The translations under genes were made by a program, and so were the position numbers. Shown piece after piece: positions 59,353 to 64,000 of a DNA stretch of 64,000 bases. Position 1 is the stretch's first letter; the number at the start of each line of letters is the position of its first letter. This DNA is from Bradyrhizobium sp. CCGB01 (lineage in GTDB: Bacteria; Pseudomonadota; Alphaproteobacteria; Rhizobiales; Xanthobacteraceae), in the NCBI RefSeq assembly GCF_024199795.1, contig NZ_JANADK010000001.1:8601001-8665000 (forward strand), in the 5' to 3' direction. The notes under the pieces were generated by a model. That model saw only the letters and a list, made by a program, of their open reading frames with translations, did not search any database and had not been told where the DNA came from.

Positions 59353-60903
59353 TTGCGCTATCTCTTTGAGGAATACACATTTGACACCAGCCGGCGCGAG
59401 TTGCGTCGGGGGATGGAGTTGGTATCTGTCGCGCCGCAAGTATTTGACTTGCTCGAATTGCTGATCTGCGCGCGCGAGCGAGTCGTTAGCAAAGACGAGC
59501 TCGTCGCTACCGTTTGGAAAGGGCGCATCGTTTCGGATGCGGCGCTGACGACCCGGCTAAATGCTGCGCGGAGCGCTGTTGGCGATACGGGCCAGAAGCA
59601 ACGGCTGATTAAGACGCTGCAGCGCAAGGGCTTTCGCTTCATTGGCGCTGTGCGGGAAACACCCACCGGTGAATTGACTAGTTCAGCGACGCAAACGTCG
59701 CCGCCGCACCTTTCAATTATTGTGTTGCCTTTCGCTAATCTCAGCGGTGATCCGGAACAAGATTACTTCGTTGACGGTATTACCGAAAGCCTGACCACAG
59801 ACCTGTCGCGTATCAGGCGGTCGTTCGTCATCGGTAGGCACACTGCATTCACCTACAAAGGCAAGGTTATCGATCTCAGGCAGATCGGCTTAGAGTTGAA
59901 CATCCGTTATGTGGTCGAAGGATCGGTTCAGCGTAGCGGCGACCGACTACGGGTGAACGTTCAGCTCGTAAATGCCGAAAATAGCTCACATCTTTGGTCG
60001 GATCGTTTCGACAAGTCCGTTGCCGACTTGTTGGATATGCAGGACGAGATTGTATCGAGACTCGCGAATGCGCTGAACGCGCAACTCATTGAGGCTGAGG
60101 CGCAGAGGGCCGAAAACGCTCCGCATCCGGATTCAATGGATCTGTATCTTCAAGGCCGCTATTGGTGGAACAAGGGACTTACGTCTGAATATCTGCGGCT
60201 GGCTCGTCATTTTTTTGAACGTGCATTGTCGATTGATCCAGGAAATGTCGATGCGATGGTGTGGATGGCGACGGTCGACACGGTAACTGCTTGCGCCTTG
60301 TTGACCGACGCTTACCATCAACTCTTTGTTGCGGCAGAGACCACATTGCTGAAAGCGCTGTCTCTTGCGCCGAATCATTCTTGGGCTCACGTAAATTTGG
60401 GGACTGTGCTCGTCTATACGAATCGCGTGGCCGAAGGCGTGGCCGAGTGCGAGCGAGCGTTGGCGTTAGATCGCAATTTGGCTATAGCGCACGGAGTCAT
60501 GGGTATCGCAAAGCTGTTCAGTGGTGGTGGCGCAGACACGGAGGGCCACATCAATCAGGCGCTACGTCTATCCCCTCACGATATCTTCGCTTTTGCCTGG
60601 ATGGGCGACGTAGGCTTCTCCAAAATACAGCTCGGAGCAGAAGCTGAGGCCGTCACTTGGTTTCGTCGCGGGCTCGAAACGAATCGAAATTATGCTTTTG
60701 CACATTTTGGACTGGCTGCCGCGCTCGCGCTTCTTGGCAATTTGCCCGAGGCGCAAGCTGCCGCGAAAGCTGGACTTGCACTTGATCCCACGTTCTCTAT
60801 TCGTCGTTTTAAGAATTTTTCGGTAAGCGATAATCCGGTGTTCCTGGCTGGCGCCAAGCGCACCATAAAAGGGCTGTATATAGCCGGCGTGCCGAAGGAG
60901 TGA
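59353..60903 (+). CDS. winged-helix and TPR regulator, CadC/ToxR-like DNA-binding domain (516 aa)
   Basis: N-terminal OmpR-type winged helix (residues 1-100: LRYLFEEYTFDTSRRELRRG, then PQVFDLLELLICARERVVSK ... DAALTTRLNAARSAVGD). A TolB/adenylate-cyclase-associated middle (IVLPFANLSGDPEQDYFVDG, GITESLTTDLSRI, YVVEGSVQRSGDRLRVNVQL) is followed by TPR repeats (ERALSIDPGN, ALSLAPNHSW, ALALDRNL, LRLSPHDI, GLALDPTF). Start TTG 59353 (LRYLFEEYTF) with ggaggg 8 nt upstream; ATG 59272 is an alternative. A regulator seen in many rhizobia, target unknown. Its region has more A/T than neighbours, suggesting transfer. Confidence 0.85.
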   Translation: MRYLFEEYTFDTSRRELRRGMELVSVAPQVFDLLELLICARERVVSKDELVATVWKGRIVSDAALTTRLNAARSAVGDTGQKQRLIKTLQRKGFRFIGAVRETPTGELTSSATQTSPPHLSIIVLPFANLSGDPEQDYFVDGITESLTTDLSRIRRSFVIGRHTAFTYKGKVIDLRQIGLELNIRYVVEGSVQRSGDRLRVNVQLVNAENSSHLWSDRFDKSVADLLDMQDEIVSRLANALNAQLIEAEAQRAENAPHPDSMDLYLQGRYWWNKGLTSEYLRLARHFFERALSIDPGNVDAMVWMATVDTVTACALLTDAYHQLFVAAETTLLKALSLAPNHSWAHVNLGTVLVYTNRVAEGVAECERALALDRNLAIAHGVMGIAKLFSGGGADTEGHINQALRLSPHDIFAFAWMGDVGFSKIQLGAEAEAVTWFRRGLETNRNYAFAHFGLAAALALLGNLPEAQAAAKAGLALDPTFSIRRFKNFSVSDNPVFLAGAKRTIKGLYIAGVPKE

Positions 60904-61047
60904 TGTCGCAGTTGGGTCAGAAGGCGAAATCCCGGTGCCTGTGGCGCGGTCCCGTGTTGCCTCGGAAAGCAGACATCGATTCTATTGAGAACCCGGCGCA
61001 CTTCTCCTGCAAGCGGAGGGGAAGCGCCTTGCCTTCGCAGCAACGAT

Positions 61048-62133
61048 CTAGGGCAGCAGCCGCTCGTCCTTCGCCTGCCGAAACCACTTCCGGAACATGT
61101 CCTCGGTGTCCATCATCTCGGTGAAGCCGGCGCGGTTGATCTTGACGGTCGAGACGATCGAGGGCGGACCGGATTCAGTCTGGCCGTAGCGCATGCTGTA
61201 ATCGGCGTACTGGAAGGACAGACCGACGAAGTCGGCGAGAGCGGGCGAGACGAGGTTATGCTCGCGCCTGAGTGCGTCCCACGGGCCGACCCAGTTCGAA
61301 GATTCCTTCGCCAGCGATAGCGGGACCGGTTTTCCGGGCTTCATCTCCAGCGCGTCCGCGACCGCAGGCCAGATGTTTTCCCAGGTGAAGACGTCGCCGT
61401 TGGTGACGTTGAAAGCTTCGTTCTGTGCGGCCTTGGCCTCGCCCGACCAGGCGATCGCGCGGGCGAGGAGATCGACGTCGACGGCCTGCGCCACCCGCGC
61501 GGCGCCGCCGGGAAAGTCGAGCGGCCTGCCCTGCTCGCGCAGCATCGCGGCGTAGACGCCGAGCGGCGGGATCAGGTCCATGGCGCCGCCCATGGCAAGG
61601 CCGACGATCAGGACCGGACGCAAGATGCTCCAGTGCCAGCCCTTGCCGGCCTGAAGCTCGCGCAGGAAGTTTTCCTGCGCCCAGTAGAAATTGGGCTGCT
61701 CGTACATCTCCGAGCGGCCTTCGCGGGCCGGCACGGTCAGCGGGCGGACGTGCACGCCGTAGGCCTTGGTGCCCTGCAACAGAGCGACATGCTCGAGATC
61801 CGGCGAGACCGGCTCGAGCGCGCCCATCAGATTGCGCAGCATCAGGTCGTTGGTCCTGATCTGCTGCGGGTCGCGCCAGCCGTCGACGAGTTGCGGCGCC
61901 TCGTAGAGCGCAGCGTAGATCAGATGGGTAGCGCCCTTGAGCTCGGCCGCGGCGCGGCGGCAATCGGCTTCGCTGGTGAGGTCGATCGGCACGTGGCGGG
62001 CGCCGTAGAGGTTGCGCGGCTTGCGGCGGGACAGTGCGACGATCTCGCACGGGTCCGATGTGCCGAAGTGTCGCAACGCGGCGTTGCCGACGAGACCGGT
62101 CGCGCCGGCGACCACGACCTTCTTGCCCGTCAT
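61048..62133 (-). CDS. NAD-dependent reductase, PRISE/iridoid-synthase-like SDR (361 aa)
   Basis: Extended SDR with TGKKVVVAGATGLVGNAALR as cofactor site and VALSRRKPRN for NADP; the catalytic YxxxK motif is replaced by the PRISE-type QPNFYWAQENFLRELQ region, as in progesterone-5-beta-reductase-like enzymes that reduce enone double bonds. SDR-atypical proteins of this class occur in rhizobia with unknown substrates. Start ATG 62133 (MTGKKVVVAG). A 75-bp piece of it is duplicated at 58493. Confidence 0.85.
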   Translation of the reverse strand: MTGKKVVVAGATGLVGNAALRHFGTSDPCEIVALSRRKPRNLYGARHVPIDLTSEADCRRAAAELKGATHLIYAALYEAPQLVDGWRDPQQIRTNDLMLRNLMGALEPVSPDLEHVALLQGTKAYGVHVRPLTVPAREGRSEMYEQPNFYWAQENFLRELQAGKGWHWSILRPVLIVGLAMGGAMDLIPPLGVYAAMLREQGRPLDFPGGAARVAQAVDVDLLARAIAWSGEAKAAQNEAFNVTNGDVFTWENIWPAVADALEMKPGKPVPLSLAKESSNWVGPWDALRREHNLVSPALADFVGLSFQYADYSMRYGQTESGPPSIVSTVKINRAGFTEMMDTEDMFRKWFRQAKDERLLP

Positions 62134-62436
62134 GCGCGAGCCTCCGTTGTTGTTTGTTGTTCTTTGCCTGGAAAACTAGCAGGTCGCCGATGGTCCCGAC
62201 TTGCGTCTGGCCGGTATTCGCAGCTGCGAGGGCGGCATGAGGCTTGATTATCGCAAGGCGACCGGTCATCCTTGCTGACGGAACCGCAATGATCGGAATT
62301 CCAGCAAAAAGAGCCCATCAGGGCCATTCGGAAACGCTCAAACAATCTCAACAAGAGAACGTCGATCCTCGACAAAGACAAGACGACAGCAAGATCGTTC
62401 CCTGCTCGACGCATCGACGCAATGGAAGGGATACGC
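62134..62436. other. 300-bp intergenic region; left copy of the TRAP upstream duplication
   Basis: Divergent gap. From 62243 onward (cttgattatc ... gatcgttccctgctcgac) it matches 63838-64000 with scattered substitutions and small gaps. Promoter of the TRAP gene is expected here. Confidence 0.7.
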
Positions 62437-63528
62437 ATGAAACGTCGTGATTTTCTGAAGGTGACGGGCGCCAGCCTGGCGGCGAGCACTGCCGTCGCTG
62501 CACCCGCGATCGCGCAGTCGTCGCCCGAGGTCAGGTGGCGCTACGCCACCAGCTGGCCGAAGGCGCTCGATACGCTCTATGGCGGCTGCGAATATTTCTG
62601 CAAACAGGTCGCCGACATCACCGACAACAAATTCCAGATTCAGCCATTTGCAGCAGGCGAGATCGTTCCGGGATTGCAGGTGCTCGACGCCGTGTCGAAC
62701 GGCACCGTCGAGATCGGCAACACCGCGCTCTACTATTATTGGGGCAAGAATCCCGCCTTCACCTTTGCGACGGCGCTCCCGTTCGGACTGAACACGCGCC
62801 AGCAGATTTCCTGGCTGCTGTGGGGCGGCGGGCAGGACCTCGTCAACGATCTCCTGAAGGAGCACAACGTCTACGGCATCCCGACCGGCTCCACCGGCGC
62901 GCAGATGGGCGGCTGGTTCAGGAAGGAGATCAAGACGGTCGACGACCTCAAGGGCCTGAAGATGCGCATCGGCGGCTTCGCCGGCACGATCCTCGCCAAG
63001 CTCGGCTGCGTGCCGCAGCAGCTCGCCGGCGGCGACATCTATCCTGCGCTGGAGAAGGGCACCATCGACGCGGCCGAGTGGGTCGGCCCCTATGACGACG
63101 AGAAGCTCGGCTTCGCCAAGGTCGCGAAGTACTATTACTATCCCGGCTGGTGGGAAGGCACGAGCCAGGGCCACAACATCATGAACATTGAGAAGTGGAA
63201 CGCGCTGCCCAAGCACTACCAGGCTGCGATCGACGCGGCGTCACGCGACACCTTCACCTGGATCACCGGCAAGTACGACGCGGTGAACGCCCCGGCACTG
63301 AAGCGGCTGATCGTGAACGGCGCGATCCTCAAGGGCTTCCCGCAGGAAGTGCTCGAGGCCTGCTACAACGCGGCCAACGAGATCTATGCCGATCTCTCCA
63401 AGACCAATCCGCATTTCGGCAAGATGTATGCGAGCATGATGGCGTTCAGGAACGACTCGCTGCCCTGGACGCAGGTGGCGGAGCTGAGCTACGACGGCTT
63501 CATGGCGCGGATGCGGACCAAGACGTGA
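62437..63528 (+). CDS. TRAP transporter solute-binding protein, DctP family, Tat-exported (363 aa)
   Basis: Twin-arginine signal peptide (MKRRDFLKVTG, cleavage about AIAQ at 27) sends the folded protein to the periplasm. DctP body: YATSWPKALDTLYGGCEYF, IVPGLQVLDAVSNGTVEIGNT, LKMRIGGFAGTILAKLG and EWVGPYDDEKLGFAK with the conserved Arg and aromatic residues binding a carboxylate. No membrane subunits (DctQM) are next to it. Start ATG 62437 with gaaggg 7 nt upstream. Followed by a terminator and then a duplicated upstream region. Confidence 0.94.
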   Translation: MKRRDFLKVTGASLAASTAVAAPAIAQSSPEVRWRYATSWPKALDTLYGGCEYFCKQVADITDNKFQIQPFAAGEIVPGLQVLDAVSNGTVEIGNTALYYYWGKNPAFTFATALPFGLNTRQQISWLLWGGGQDLVNDLLKEHNVYGIPTGSTGAQMGGWFRKEIKTVDDLKGLKMRIGGFAGTILAKLGCVPQQLAGGDIYPALEKGTIDAAEWVGPYDDEKLGFAKVAKYYYYPGWWEGTSQGHNIMNIEKWNALPKHYQAAIDAASRDTFTWITGKYDAVNAPALKRLIVNGAILKGFPQEVLEACYNAANEIYADLSKTNPHFGKMYASMMAFRNDSLPWTQVAELSYDGFMARMRTKT

Positions 63529-63562
63529 GGCGCTGAAAGCCTCACACGACTAAAGACGAAGA

Positions 63563-63594
63563 AGCCCCGGAGATGGCAACATCTCCGGGCTTTT
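63563..63594 (+). terminator. terminator of the TRAP solute-binding gene
   Basis: Stem of about 12 pairs (agccccggagatg with catctccgggct, 4-nt loop gcaa) followed by tttt, 34 nt after the stop. A standard intrinsic terminator. Confidence 0.85.
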
Positions 63595-63603
63595 GCGTCT
63601 GGG

Positions 63604-63803
63604 CCCTTCCCTTCTCCCCTTGTGGGAGAAGGTGGCATAGGCGGCCTTCGGCCGCCGTTCTTAAGAACGCCGATGCTTCGCATCGGCTATGGCGCCGGAT
63701 GAGGGGTTTGTCTCCAATAGCAAGACCGTGCGTGAGGATAGAACCCCTCACCCGTCTCGCCGCTGCGCGGCGAGCCACCCTCTCCCACAAGGGGAGAGGG
63801 AAG
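63604..63803. repeat. palindromic intergenic repeat, 'cttctccccttgtgggagaag' family
   Basis: Left end cccttcccttctccccttgtgggagaagg, right end cctctcccacaaggggagaggg, with inner inverted pieces around cttcggccgccg and gccgctgcgcggcg. Related to the shorter element at 43303-43440. A dispersed Bradyrhizobium-type element. Confidence 0.75.
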
Positions 63804-63837
63804 CAAACCCTTCGCAACTGCGAGCGTCCCGACGACG

Positions 63838-64000
63838 CTTGATTATCCCATGACGACCGGTCATCCTGATTGCCGGAACCGCAACGCTCGGGATCCCCCA
63901 AGAGCCCTCAAGGGCCGTCGGACACGCTCACACCTCAACCACGAACAATTCCGGTTATCGGCAAAGCCAAGACGACACGAAGATCGTTCCCCTAGTCGAG
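63838..64000 (+). repeat. second copy of the TRAP upstream region, at the window edge
   Basis: Matches 62243-62416 in order: cttgattatc, gaccggtcatcct, ggaaccgcaa, then aagacgacagcaagatcgttccc / aagacgacacgaagatcgttccc. Since the first copy ends 20-30 nt before the TRAP start, a second dctP-like gene should begin just beyond position 64000. Confidence 0.75.

Noticed and set aside
60900..61124. Short open frame starting MMSQLGQKAK after the TPR regulator
   Set aside because: Looks like the spurious ORFs often called next to such genes; no codon bias or domain, and it runs into the reductase gene end.
1..64000. tRNA, rRNA, CRISPR arrays, phage genes
   Set aside because: None seen: no cloverleaf-like conserved sequences, no regularly spaced repeats, no capsid, integrase or terminase motifs.

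Overview
The window is high-GC, gene-dense alphaproteobacterial chromosome, most likely from Bradyrhizobium or a close relative in the Nitrobacteraceae. The grounds are the phyR / nepR-ecfG general stress locus, an ornithine decarboxylase followed by a bacterial homospermidine synthase, tandem DUF3551 proteins, several acyl-CoA catabolic genes and several families of intergenic palindromic repeats. I see no rRNA, tRNA, CRISPR array, prophage or complete insertion sequence. The left edge cuts an M3 peptidase gene. The right edge cuts what looks like a duplicated promoter region in front of a second TRAP-transporter gene.

Layout. 1-2.4 kb: M3 peptidase and a small membrane protein. 2.5-7.0 kb: polyamine unit with a long structured leader (speF-leader candidate), ornithine decarboxylase, a GNAT acetyltransferase, a RidA protein and homospermidine synthase. 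7.1-9.1 kb: acetoacetate decarboxylase, a proline-rich anchored protein and MgtC. 9.1-14.0 kb: a Zur-type zinc operon on the minus strand (His-rich membrane peptide, ZnuC, ZnuB, ZnuA, COG0523 GTPase, WD40 protein) behind a perfect Zur-like palindrome. 14.0-20.7 kb: split COG0701 permease pair, iron superoxide dismutase, GNAT, MATE exporter, DUF2147, DUF3095 and small proteins. 20.8-25.1 kb: an acyl carrier protein, adenylate-forming ligase and SDR unit next to a FATP-type acyl-CoA synthetase. 25.4-33.8 kb: SGNH hydrolase, two DUF3551 proteins, an RND pump without an adaptor gene beside it, HtpG, a small exported protein, a candidate structured small RNA and an NTF2-like protein.

33.9-35.7 kb: the PhyR-NepR-EcfG general stress response core. 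36.6-48.0 kb: a TetR-flanked acyl-CoA catabolic region with three acyl-CoA dehydrogenases, a feruloyl-CoA-synthase-like ligase, an enoyl-CoA hydratase, an SDR, a thiolase and a further ligase, interrupted by several repeat elements. 48.1-53.2 kb: Ogt, a tandem pair of alpha/beta hydrolases, a carboxymuconolactone-decarboxylase-like protein divergent from an ECF41-like sigma factor with two matching promoters between them, and an M20 peptidase. 53.4-56.5 kb: GntR regulator with a 20-bp perfect operator-like palindrome, an EctD-like dioxygenase and an SAF-type oxidoreductase. 56.5-61 kb: metallo-beta-lactamase lipoprotein divergent from LysR, then a more AT-rich stretch with a fragment duplicated from a gene 2.6 kb away and a winged-helix/TPR protein. 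61-64 kb: PRISE-like reductase and a Tat-exported TRAP solute-binding protein.

The most interesting items for follow-up are the possible small RNA at about 33.0-33.15 kb, the mirror-image ECF41-type promoters at 50.96-51.02 kb, the Zur site nearly abutting the start codon of a His-rich membrane peptide, the speF-type leader, and the duplicated TRAP upstream region. Function names come from recognised motifs and family knowledge; no database search was possible.
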